NCBI GenBank assembly: GCA_035531675.1
Contig: DATKSL010000007.1
Location: 1 to 64,000, forward strand
Direction: 5' to 3'
Origin: JAJPIG01 sp035531675
GTDB lineage: Bacteria; Desulfobacterota; Binatia; Binatales; Binataceae
Length of the DNA: 64,000 bases
This document shows, piece by piece, positions 1 to 7,681 of this stretch; the stretch's first letter is position 1; every line of letters starts with the position of its first letter. The translations under genes were made by a program, and so were the position numbers. The notes under the pieces were generated by a model, which saw only the letters and a program-made list of their open reading frames with translations, searched no databases and was not told the origin of the DNA.

Positions 1-477
1 TGGATGCTCAATTCGGTGCCGCCGCCGACTTACGTCAAGGCCGCGGGCTTCAAAGGCCGGGTCGATCGCTGCCAGGAGTTCGTCTTCATCGCGCCGTCAA
101 ACGTGCTGCAATGGACTGCGGCGGTCGATGCGGGTGCGGGCGCCTACGAGCCGGGCCATCATGGCGGCGGCTTCTGCTTCCGGATTTTTCACGGCATGAC
201 GCCCGAGACTGATAATACCTGTTTCTATTTCTGGTCGGTGGCGAATAACTATTCGCAGCACGATCCGGCGGCGACCACGATGCTGTTCGACGAGATCGCG
301 CGGACCTTCGTCGAGGACCAGGCGATCGTCGAAGCGCAGCAGGCCCGCCTCGACGAGCATCCCGAGCGGCCGCTGGTCAACGTGCATGGCGACGGCGCGG
401 TGATCCATGCGCGCCGGGTGATTGAGCGAATGATCGCGGAAGAGAACCCAAGCGCCAGCGCTGCGGCCGGCCGCTGA
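1..477 (+). CDS. Rieske non-heme iron oxygenase alpha subunit, VanA-like, C-terminal part (5' end outside window)
   Basis: The reading frame is open from the first base, so the visible 158 residues are the C-terminal part of a longer protein. The sequence resembles the end of the catalytic domain of VanA-type (vanillate O-demethylase-like) ring-hydroxylating oxygenases: a MTPETDNTCFYFW stretch, then an EDQ-I-EAQQ segment and the closing ARRVIERMIAEE helix. The Rieske Cys/His cluster and most iron ligands lie upstream and cannot be seen. Such enzymes hydroxylate or demethylate aromatic or other ring substrates with electrons from a reductase. The substrate cannot be told from this fragment. 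A P450 follows about 140 bases downstream, which fits an accessory oxidation neighbourhood. Confidence 0.8.
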   Translation, partial: WMLNSVPPPTYVKAAGFKGRVDRCQEFVFIAPSNVLQWTAAVDAGAGAYEPGHHGGGFCFRIFHGMTPETDNTCFYFWSVANNYSQHDPAATTMLFDEIARTFVEDQAIVEAQQARLDEHPERPLVNVHGDGAVIHARRVIERMIAEENPSASAAAGR

Positions 478-616
478 CGCGCCGCTGCCCGGAGCGCCGG
501 GTCGCAGGCGTCTTGGGCTGATGCGACCGCGCTCCTGGTCGGCGTGTATGGCGCTATTGCCTAAGCCAACGGAGCTTAGCAGACTAGCCACATCTCGACC
601 CGAGGTGGTATCCGCG

Positions 617-1831
617 ATGAGACCGGCCGAGCAGGCATCAGCTCTCGATTTCGACCCGAGTCTTCCGGGCCATCCGGATCCCTACCCGATCTTCCATCGG
701 CTGCGCGCCACGGCGCCGGTCCATTTCAGTCCGCACATGGGCGGCTGGGCGATCCTGCGTTACGCGGATGCCGCCGCCTTCCTGCGCGATCAGGCCCGCT
801 TCAGCCGCGCCGCGCTGATCGAGCAGATGCTGCGGAAGTTCGGCCCGCAGCTCATCCTCGAAAGCCAGAGCCACGAGCTGGCGTTCTCCGATCCGCCGGG
901 CCATACCCGTTTCAAGAACCTCGTGAGCCGCGCCTTTACCCCGCAAGCGGTCGCCGCCCTCAAACCGCATCTCGAGGAGATCGTCGACGGTCTGCTCGAT
1001 CGGGTTGCGGAGCGCGGCCAGATGGACGTGATCGCCGATTTCGCCTATCCGCTGCCGTCGATCGCGATCTGCGAGATGCTGGGCGTGCCGCAGGCCGACG
1101 CCGCGCAGATGATGCGCTGGGTCGAAGGTATCGTCGCCTCGCGCGGCGTGGTGCGGACCCAGGAGATGATCACCGAGGGTGATCGCGCGACGCTCGGTTT
1201 CGACGACTACTTCAATCGCCAGATCGAGGATCGCGAGCGCCATCCCGGCGGCAGCGACCTGCTGAGCGCCTTCCTGACCGTCGATTATCACGGCGAGCGG
1301 CTCTCGCGTCTCGAAATCCTGACGATACTGTCGACCATCTTCGCCGCCGGCCACGCCACCACCACCAATCTGATCGGCAACGGCCTGCTGGCCCTGCTGC
1401 ATCATCCGGCTGAAATGGCACGCCTGCGCGAACATCCGGAGCTGATCGCGAGCGCGGTCGAAGAGATGCTGCGCTACGACGCACCGACGCAGGCGGTGTC
1501 GCCGATGGTGGCGCGCGAAGAGGTCGAGATCGGCGGTCAGCGAGTGGCCGCGGGCGAGACGGTTTCGGTGCTGATCGGCGCCTGCAACCGCGACCCGGAG
1601 CGCTTCGCCGATCCCGATCGCTTCGACATCGCGCGCTCCGACAACGAGCATCTCTCCTTCAGCCACGGCGTGCATTATTGTCTCGGCGCCGGCCTCGCGC
1701 GTCTCGAAGGGCAGGTCGCGATCGTGCGGCTGCTGCAACGGATGCCCAGGCTGCGGCTGGCCGACGATCGGCTGGAATGGAAGGAGATGGGCCGCTTCAG
1801 GGGACTGAAGGCGCTGCCGATCGCGTTTTAG
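617..1831 (+). CDS. Cytochrome P450
   Basis: Soluble bacterial class I type P450 of 404 residues; no membrane anchor is seen. The heme-binding loop FSHGVHYCLG has its proximal ligand at Cys355, and the K-helix ExxR is present (EEMLRYD). In the I-helix the oxygen-activation motif reads AGHATT (residues 244-249); the usual acidic residue of AG-x-(D/E)-T is alanine (A247) while Thr248 is kept. The start was set at the ATG at 617 because the 32 upstream in-frame codons do not look like P450 sequence. No ferredoxin or ferredoxin reductase is adjacent. The substrate is unknown. Confidence 0.93.
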   Translation: MRPAEQASALDFDPSLPGHPDPYPIFHRLRATAPVHFSPHMGGWAILRYADAAAFLRDQARFSRAALIEQMLRKFGPQLILESQSHELAFSDPPGHTRFKNLVSRAFTPQAVAALKPHLEEIVDGLLDRVAERGQMDVIADFAYPLPSIAICEMLGVPQADAAQMMRWVEGIVASRGVVRTQEMITEGDRATLGFDDYFNRQIEDRERHPGGSDLLSAFLTVDYHGERLSRLEILTILSTIFAAGHATTTNLIGNGLLALLHHPAEMARLREHPELIASAVEEMLRYDAPTQAVSPMVAREEVEIGGQRVAAGETVSVLIGACNRDPERFADPDRFDIARSDNEHLSFSHGVHYCLGAGLARLEGQVAIVRLLQRMPRLRLADDRLEWKEMGRFRGLKALPIAF

Positions 1832-1870
1832 AGCGACTGCTCATCGGTTGGGACGGCGAGGGGGGCGGGG

Positions 1871-2500
1871 ATGGCACACAAGGACGGGGAGCAGGGCGGA
1901 AACGATCCGCTGACCCGCGTCGAGCGCCGCCGGCTCGGACGAATCCTGGGATTCACCGAGGTGATGACGGCGCTGATGGTAGGGGCGACCATCTTCACCG
2001 GCATTGCGACCTGGCGCACCGCCAGCATCGCGGATTGGATTTACCTGGCCTCCGAGCGTCCCTACCTGGGTGTCGAGTCGGTGCGGCTGGATAGTTCGAA
2101 GCCCAACGAGCCGCGCCTGGTGATCGAATATCGCAACTTCGGCCATCTCTCTTCCGACAACACCGTGATCGACACCCGGTTGATAATCGACGGCGCGGTG
2201 ATAACGGCTGAATCCCGGCGGCTCGAAGCCGGTATCCTGTCGCCCGATGTGCCCCATCTGATTTATCGCCATCTGCCGCCCGCCAAATACGGCGCGATCG
2301 TCGATGGCAGCGCGACACTGGAGGTCGACGTCGAGGCGACCTATCGCGGCGTGGACCGTCGCCAGCTCTGCTACTTCGAGCGTTTTCGGTACATGGCCGA
2401 CGCCACGCGTTTCGAGGTGCAGGGCGGCACCTCGCATTGCGACGAGCAGCCGGTGTGGAAGGAAATCCAGGCGCAATCGGCATTGCGGTCCTCGCCGTGA
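1871..2500 (+). CDS. Hypothetical single-pass membrane protein
   Basis: Protein of 209 residues that I cannot assign to a named family. A basic, charged N-terminus (about residues 1-28) precedes one hydrophobic segment (about 29-50). A hydrophilic domain of about 150 residues follows, with an alternating polar/hydrophobic pattern suggesting beta structure, probably outside the cytoplasm. It contains two cysteines near the C-terminus (in QLCYF and SHCDE). A purine-rich stretch (GAGGGGGGCGGGG) directly precedes the ATG. The stop codon overlaps the GTG start of the next gene (GTGA), so the two are probably translated together. Confidence 0.6.
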   Translation: MAHKDGEQGGNDPLTRVERRRLGRILGFTEVMTALMVGATIFTGIATWRTASIADWIYLASERPYLGVESVRLDSSKPNEPRLVIEYRNFGHLSSDNTVIDTRLIIDGAVITAESRRLEAGILSPDVPHLIYRHLPPAKYGAIVDGSATLEVDVEATYRGVDRRQLCYFERFRYMADATRFEVQGGTSHCDEQPVWKEIQAQSALRSSP

Positions 2501-2706
2501 TCTGGAACCATGCTTCCGTGCGCTGCCCGATCTGCAGGAAAACCAGCGATGGTTCGCCGGCTAATCGGTTCCGTCCCTTCTGCTCCGAGCGCTGCCAGAT
2601 GGTCGACCTCGGGACGTGGGCGGGCGAGGGCTACCGAATCCCGGGAAACGAGCGCGAAGATCACGACCATCCTGACGACCGCAAGAAGGAACGCCTGCTG
2701 CATTGA
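2497..2706 (+). CDS. yacG: DNA gyrase inhibitor YacG-type zinc ribbon
   Basis: Small protein of 69 residues with the YacG/DUF329 signature: CPIC near the N-terminus, FRPFCSERCQMVDLG in the middle, then the W-x-x-EGYRIPG end. The four cysteines (CPIC and CSERC) form the zinc site. In E. coli YacG binds GyrB and inhibits gyrase; that role is known for the family and only inferred here. The start is taken as the GTG at 2497, which overlaps the upstream stop codon as GTGA. A GTG at 2518 is an alternative start. The C-terminal tail is acidic/basic and likely disordered. Confidence 0.82.
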   Translation: MIWNHASVRCPICRKTSDGSPANRFRPFCSERCQMVDLGTWAGEGYRIPGNEREDHDHPDDRKKERLLH

Positions 2707-2832
2707 GTGAGATTGAAAGGCCCGGGCGCCGGGGGCTCACCGGCTCGCTTGCCGATCCCATCTTTGACAGGCCAAAATGGGCAGTCGTCGCGGCGCTCTA
2801 CAACCGCCGCGGGATCGATTGAGTAACCAACG

Positions 2833-3291
2833 ATGCCAAGAAAATTGCGGTTTGTGATCGGCGTCGGGCTGGTGATGGCCGCCGTCGCCTACCTGATTAC
2901 CACCGCCATCCACAGCACCTCGGAGTACTACCTGACGGTCAGCGAAGTCCGGGCGCGCGAAACGAAATTGATGGGCCAGACCCTGCGGGTCGCCGGCCGG
3001 GTCAAGCCCGGCACGATCCGATGGGACCCGAACACCCTGACCCTTAAGTTCACCATGATGCCGCTGCCGCGCAGCGAAAGCGGGGCGGCGGTCGAGCCAG
3101 TAACGGGGTCGATGCCGGGATCGATGCCGGTCCTGTTCGACGTCGTCGCCCGCGGCGAGCCCAAACCCGACATGCTGGCTGCCAATCGTGATGTGATCGT
3201 CGAGGGGCGGCTCAGCACGCCGTCGCGGCTGGAAGCGAGCCAGGTGCTGACCAAGTGCCCCTCCAAATACGTTCCGGATAAGAAGGGGTAG
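2833..3291 (+). CDS. ccmE: Cytochrome c maturation heme chaperone CcmE, CxxxY variant
   Basis: Protein of 152 residues with an N-terminal membrane anchor (about residues 6-25) and a periplasmic OB-fold domain. CcmE takes heme from CcmC/ABD and carries it covalently to CcmF. In the classical protein the heme-binding residue is a histidine in an HxxxY motif. Here the corresponding C-terminal segment reads CPSKY, giving Cys142 and Tyr146. Such CxxxY CcmE proteins are known from archaea and Desulfovibrio-type bacteria. A 12-base near-perfect tandem duplication (3106-3129) encodes GSMP twice in the OB-fold region. The gene is 7 bases upstream of ccmF. Confidence 0.92.
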   Translation: MPRKLRFVIGVGLVMAAVAYLITTAIHSTSEYYLTVSEVRARETKLMGQTLRVAGRVKPGTIRWDPNTLTLKFTMMPLPRSESGAAVEPVTGSMPGSMPVLFDVVARGEPKPDMLAANRDVIVEGRLSTPSRLEASQVLTKCPSKYVPDKKG

Positions 3292-3298
3292 CCGCACG

Positions 3299-5317
3299 AT
3301 GCCGATGCTCGGCCAACTGGCACTCGCGCTCGCGCTGGTTCTCGCGATCTATTCGATCGGCGCGAATATATACGGCGTCCGCCGCCATCAGCCCGACGTT
3401 ATCGTCAGCGCGCGCCACGCCTTGTGGGCGATGTGCGCGATGGTCACGGTGGCGATGCTGGCGCTGTGGACAGGACTCCTGCGCAGCAACTTCTCGCTCG
3501 AGTACGTCGCCTCGTATTCGAGCACCACGCTGCCGACCATCTACAAGATAACCGCGCTATGGGGCGGGCAGCAGGGCTCGCTGCTGTTCTGGACCTGGCT
3601 GCTCTCGATCTTCACCGCCATCGTGGCCTTCCAGAACCGCCGCAAGAACCTCGAGATCGCGCCGTGGGCGCTGTCGGTGATGGCGGGGGTCGCGATCTTC
3701 TTCCTGGCGATGCTCAACTTCGTCACGCGCCCGTTCGACCTGCTCGCCATCATCCCGGCCCAGGGCACCGATCTGAATCCGCTGCTGCAGAACTACTGGA
3801 TGGCGATACATCCGCCGTCGCTCTACGTCGGCTACGTCAGCACCACCGTGCCGTTCGCGTTCGGCGCCGCGGCGCTGATCACCCGCAAGCTCGATGATAC
3901 CTGGATTCGCACCACCCGGCGCTGGGCGATCTTCTCCTGGTTCTTCCTGACCCTGGGCAATCTGTTCGGCGCGCGCTGGGCCTACGAGGTGCTCGGATGG
4001 GGCGGCTACTGGGCGTGGGACCCGGTCGAGAACGCCGCCTTCATGCCGTGGCTGGTGATGACCGCCTACCTGCACTCGGTGATGATCCAGGAACGCAAGG
4101 ACATGCTGAAAATCTGGAACCTGGTGCTGATCGGGATGGCCTTCGGGCTGACCCTGTTCGGCACCTTCATCACGCGCAGCGGCGTTATTTCATCGGTCCA
4201 TTCTTTCACCCAGTCGGGCCTCGGCCCGTATTTTCTGAGCTTTCTGATCGGCGTCGTGGTGCTCTACGCCGCGCTGCTGATCTCGCGCGTCAAGGATTTG
4301 CGCAGCCCGGCCGAGTTCGAGTCCTATCTGTCGCGCGAGGCGGCCTTCCTGTTCAACAACCTGGCGTTGATCGGAATCGCCTTCGCGGTCTTCTGGGGCA
4401 CGCTCTTCCCGGTGCTGTCCGAGGCCGTGCGCGGGGTCAAGATCACGGTTGGTCCGCCGTTCTTCAATCGCGTCAATGCGCCGCTCGCGCTGGGACTGAT
4501 CTTCCTGATGGGCGTCGGACCGTTGATCGCATGGCGGCGCACCACGCCGCGCAATCTGGTCCGCAGCTTCGCGACGCCGGTCATACTCGGGGTCTTTACC
4601 GGCCTCTGCGCGCTGGCCGCGGGGCTCACGCAATGGTACGCGCTGACGGCCTTCTCGCTGGCCGCGTTCGTGCTGGGCACGGTGCTGGTCGAGTTCCGGC
4701 GCGGCGTCAGTGCGCGCCGCCATCTGGTGAACGAACCGCCGGCCCGCGCGCTGGTCAACCTGGTCGCCAAGAACAATCGCCGCTACGGCGGCTATATCAT
4801 CCATATCGGCGTGATCTGCGCCTTCGTCGGCATCGTCGGCTCGTCGTTCTTCAAGACCGAGGTCAAGGCCAGCGTGAAGGAGGGTCAGAGCTTTGCGATC
4901 GGATCCTACCGGCTGCGCTACGCCGGCCTCGAATCGAGCGAGACGCCCCATCTCGAAACCGTGCGCGCCAAAGTGGTCGTGACGCGCGACGGTCGCGCGG
5001 TCACCACGCTGACTCCCGCCAAGCTCTTCTACAAGGCGGCCCAGCAGCCGGCGACCGACGTCGCGCTGCGCTCGACTCCGGCGGCCGATCTCTACCTGGT
5101 GCTGGCGGGCTTTGACCAGACTACCGCGACCGCGACCTTCCAGGTCTTCCTGACGCCGCTGGTTTTCTGGATCTGGCTGGGCGGATTCGTGATGGCGTTC
5201 GGGACGGTGATCGCGATGTGGCCTAACGTGCGCGAGCGCGCCGCGATTGCGGCCACTGTGCGTGGCCGTCTGGCCGACGATCGATTCGCCTCCGAGCCCA
5301 CCGGCGGAGGCCGCTGA
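3299..5317 (+). CDS. ccmF: Cytochrome c maturation heme lyase subunit CcmF
   Basis: Polytopic inner-membrane protein of 672 residues, the usual CcmF size. The tryptophan-rich WWD domain is evident as WGGYWAWDPVEN (about residues 233-244). The upstream WGGQQGSLLFW segment and a long C-terminal periplasmic domain with a final membrane helix are also typical. CcmF receives heme from CcmE and, with CcmH/CcmI, attaches it to CXXCH motifs of apocytochromes c outside the cytoplasm. It lies between ccmE and ccmH with only short gaps, so one transcript is likely. Confidence 0.96.
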   Translation: MPMLGQLALALALVLAIYSIGANIYGVRRHQPDVIVSARHALWAMCAMVTVAMLALWTGLLRSNFSLEYVASYSSTTLPTIYKITALWGGQQGSLLFWTWLLSIFTAIVAFQNRRKNLEIAPWALSVMAGVAIFFLAMLNFVTRPFDLLAIIPAQGTDLNPLLQNYWMAIHPPSLYVGYVSTTVPFAFGAAALITRKLDDTWIRTTRRWAIFSWFFLTLGNLFGARWAYEVLGWGGYWAWDPVENAAFMPWLVMTAYLHSVMIQERKDMLKIWNLVLIGMAFGLTLFGTFITRSGVISSVHSFTQSGLGPYFLSFLIGVVVLYAALLISRVKDLRSPAEFESYLSREAAFLFNNLALIGIAFAVFWGTLFPVLSEAVRGVKITVGPPFFNRVNAPLALGLIFLMGVGPLIAWRRTTPRNLVRSFATPVILGVFTGLCALAAGLTQWYALTAFSLAAFVLGTVLVEFRRGVSARRHLVNEPPARALVNLVAKNNRRYGGYIIHIGVICAFVGIVGSSFFKTEVKASVKEGQSFAIGSYRLRYAGLESSETPHLETVRAKVVVTRDGRAVTTLTPAKLFYKAAQQPATDVALRSTPAADLYLVLAGFDQTTATATFQVFLTPLVFWIWLGGFVMAFGTVIAMWPNVRERAAIAATVRGRLADDRFASEPTGGGR

Positions 5318-5328
5318 TAGCGCGGCGT

Positions 5329-5814
5329 ATGAAGCTCGCCCTGGTAATCGCGATGCTGGCGCTGCTCATAGCGGCGCCGCCCGCTGCTCCGGCGGTCACG
5401 CCCAAGACCAGCCGCCAGGCGGTCGCCGAGGGGCTGACCTGTCAATGCGGATGCGGCCTGACGGTCGCCAACTGCAACCATCCGAATTGCGAGTTCTCGG
5501 TGCCGGCCCGGGAAAAGATCGACCATCTGATCGCGCAGGGACTGACTCGCGTACAGATCATCGCCATCTTTCGCGCCAAGTACGGCGAGAAGGTGCTGTC
5601 GTCGCCGACCACGCAGGGCTTCAATCTGCTGGCCTGGGTGACGCCGCCGTTGGTGATGGTGATGGGCGCGATGCTGGTGATGTTCACGATCTCGCGCTGG
5701 CGCACCGCGCGGCCTGGTCCGGCCCCGCCGGGAGCGCCGCATATCACCCCTCCCGACGCTGATAATCCCGACTTGCGGCGCGAGCTGGAACGCCGTCTGA
5801 GAGAGCGAATTTAG
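5329..5814 (+). CDS. ccmH: Cytochrome c maturation thiol protein CcmH/CcmL, cysteine-rich variant
   Basis: Protein of 161 residues with an N-terminal signal/anchor (about residues 1-22), the compact three-helix CcmH domain and a second membrane helix (about 100-125). CcmH reduces or holds the apocytochrome CXXCH thiols. The canonical motif is LRCxxC. Here it is replaced by LTCQCGCG followed by CNHPNC, giving Cys38, Cys40, Cys42, Cys49 and Cys54. The downstream part (AREKIDHLIAQGLTRVQII..KYGEKVL) is ordinary for the family. The extra cysteines could bind metal or form alternative disulfides; that is inference. The next gene starts 4 bases after the stop codon. Confidence 0.88.
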   Translation: MKLALVIAMLALLIAAPPAAPAVTPKTSRQAVAEGLTCQCGCGLTVANCNHPNCEFSVPAREKIDHLIAQGLTRVQIIAIFRAKYGEKVLSSPTTQGFNLLAWVTPPLVMVMGAMLVMFTISRWRTARPGPAPPGAPHITPPDADNPDLRRELERRLRERI

Positions 5815-5818
5815 CGCC

Positions 5819-6283
5819 GTGACGATCTACCTGGCAGCGATCCTGATCGTGGCCGGCGTGGCGCTGTTCGTGGCGGCGCCGCTGACCGGCGAATCGCTGT
5901 GGCGGCGGCCCGGCCGTCGCTCGGTCGAGGCCGAGCGCCTTGAACATGAGCAGGAACTCGCGATGCAGGGGCTGCGCGAGCTCGAGTTTGACCGCGAGAT
6001 GGACAAGCTTTCCGCCGCCGACTACGGGACCCTCAAGGCGCCGCTCGAGGAGCGGGCGCTGGCCGCGATGGGCGCGCTGGAGCGGCTTCGCAACGAACCC
6101 GCGCCGGGCGCGCCGTCGACCCCGGTGGTGCGTCCGCTGCGGCCGCTGGCGACGGCGCCCGGCGCTCGCCAGGTCCGCTTCTGCCCGGAATGCGGCAGCG
6201 CGATCGGCGGTAGCCATAAATTCTGCGGTGGATGCGGTGCGCCGTTGGCGGCGCTCAGGCGGGCGGGCGGCGAGGCCGGCTGA
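5819..6283 (+). CDS. CcmI-like membrane protein with C-terminal zinc ribbon
   Basis: Protein of 154 residues starting at GTG. One N-terminal membrane segment (about residues 4-22) is followed by a helical, charged region (ELAMQGLRELEFDREMDKLS..DY) like the opening of CcmI/CycH-type proteins. A proline-rich linker leads to a double CxxC ribbon near the C-terminus (FCPECGSAIGG..FCGGCG). Its place between ccmH and ccmA suggests a part in the heme-ligation complex, but the TPR region of true CcmI is missing. The stop codon overlaps the ccmA start (TGATG), which suggests coupled translation. Confidence 0.72.
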   Translation: MTIYLAAILIVAGVALFVAAPLTGESLWRRPGRRSVEAERLEHEQELAMQGLRELEFDREMDKLSAADYGTLKAPLEERALAAMGALERLRNEPAPGAPSTPVVRPLRPLATAPGARQVRFCPECGSAIGGSHKFCGGCGAPLAALRRAGGEAG

Positions 6284-6939
6284 TGGAGCCGCCGGCGCTG
6301 GCAGCCCGCGGGGTGGCCATGGCGTTCGGCCTCGTGCCGGTGCTGCGCGATGTTAACTTCGAGCTGTGGCCCGGCACGCTGGCCTCGATCAGCGGCGTCA
6401 ACGGCGCCGGTAAATCGACCCTGGTAAAAATTTTCGCCGGCCTGATTCGTCCCAGCAGCGGAACTGTCGCCGTGTCCGGCGTCCCCGGTGCGCGTGGGGC
6501 AATCGGCCTGCTGAGCCATCAGAGTTTGCTCTATCCGAATCTGACCGCGGTCGAGAACCTCGAATTTTACGCCGCGCTCTATGGGCTGCGTGACGCGCGC
6601 CAGCGCGCGGCGCGCTGGCTCGAGCGAGCCGGGCTGCAGGCGCTCGGCGACTATCGCGTGCGCACCATCTCACGCGGCAACGAGCAGCGCCTGGCGATCG
6701 CCCGCGCGCTGATCGCCGATCCCGCGCTGCTGATCATGGACGAGCCGTTCAGCGCGCTCGATTCAGGCGGCGTCGCGCTGGTAAGGCAGTTGATCGGCGA
6801 GGCGCTGGCGCGCGGCTGCGCGGTGGTAATCACGGCGCACAGCGCGGACGCGCTGGTGGGGCTCGATTTCGAAGCTTACGAACTCAGCCGCGGACGGCTT
6901 GCGCGCCACCCTGGCGGGCGGCTCGCCGGCCACGGGTAA
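6283..6939 (+). CDS. ccmA: Heme exporter ATP-binding protein CcmA
   Basis: ABC-transporter ATPase of 218 residues. Walker A is GVNGAGKST, the signature region reads ISRGNEQRLAIARAL (RG instead of the common SGG/SGQ), and Walker B is LLIMDEPFSALD. CcmA works with CcmB and CcmC to load heme on CcmE and then release holo-CcmE using ATP. The ATG at 6283 overlaps the upstream stop codon (TGATG); the more upstream in-frame start would add 17 residues without family similarity. ccmB follows 9 bases after the stop. Confidence 0.93.
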   Translation: MEPPALAARGVAMAFGLVPVLRDVNFELWPGTLASISGVNGAGKSTLVKIFAGLIRPSSGTVAVSGVPGARGAIGLLSHQSLLYPNLTAVENLEFYAALYGLRDARQRAARWLERAGLQALGDYRVRTISRGNEQRLAIARALIADPALLIMDEPFSALDSGGVALVRQLIGEALARGCAVVITAHSADALVGLDFEAYELSRGRLARHPGGRLAGHG

Positions 6940-6948
6940 GCGTCCACG

Positions 6949-7623
6949 ATGTCCGGCTTCGGCCCCATCCTGCGCAAGGATCTGCGGCTCGAGCTGCGCT
7001 CGGGCGAGAGCACGATTGCGCTGGTCGCGCTGTCGATGCTGATCCTGGTGGTGATCGTGTTCGCGCTCAGCCAGGCCGGCGCGCGCGGCGCCGAAGCCGC
7101 CGCCGGGGCGCTGTGGATTGCGCTGCTGTTCTCCGGGATGCTCGGGGCGACGCGCGCGATCGGCGCCGAGCGCGAGAACGGATGTATCAGCGGGCTGCTG
7201 ATGAGTCCGGTCGACCGCGCCACGATCTACTTGGCCAAGCTCACCGCGGCGCTGATCTTCATGACGGTCGCGGAGCTTGCCGCGGTCGTCCTGATGGTGC
7301 TGTTCTTCAATCTGAATTTCGATTTCGGGTTGCTGCGGATGATCCCGGTGCTAGCGCTGGGGGTGGCCGGTTTCGCCGCGCTCGCCACCATGCTGGCCGC
7401 GATCTCGGGTCATACCCGGCTCGGCGATTTGATCCTGCCGATGCTGGCGGTGCCGATTTACGTGCCGGCGCTGATCGCCGGCGTCAAGGCCTCGGCGGTG
7501 CTGCTCGGCGGCGGTTCGTTCGCGGCCGCCGCTTCCTGGATGAAGATCCTGATCGCGTTCGACGTGATTTACACCGTCGCCGGCTATCTGCTGTTCGAAC
7601 ACGTGGTCGCCGGCGAGGGCTGA
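6949..7623 (+). CDS. ccmB: Heme exporter membrane protein CcmB
   Basis: Integral membrane protein of 224 residues with about six hydrophobic helices. The start (GFGPILRKDLRLELRSGE) and the ATRAIGAERENGCISGLLMSPV region are characteristic of CcmB. It forms the membrane part of the CcmAB transporter that acts with CcmC in loading and releasing heme on CcmE. It ends the first half of the ccm set. The next gene lies on the opposite strand and converges on it, with 58 bases between the two stop codons. Confidence 0.93.
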   Translation: MSGFGPILRKDLRLELRSGESTIALVALSMLILVVIVFALSQAGARGAEAAAGALWIALLFSGMLGATRAIGAERENGCISGLLMSPVDRATIYLAKLTAALIFMTVAELAAVVLMVLFFNLNFDFGLLRMIPVLALGVAGFAALATMLAAISGHTRLGDLILPMLAVPIYVPALIAGVKASAVLLGGGSFAAAASWMKILIAFDVIYTVAGYLLFEHVVAGEG

Positions 7624-7681
7624 CGGCTTGCGCGCCGCTCGCCTGCGCCGACGACCACGATGACGGGCGTAACTTGCCGCG

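Noticed and set aside
97..591. Long reverse-strand open frame opposite the Rieske oxygenase end
   Set aside because: Arg/His-rich shadow of the forward gene created by high GC; no family features.
638..1738. 366-codon reverse open frame across the P450
   Set aside because: Antisense shadow of a well-supported P450; composition is typical of GC-driven false frames.
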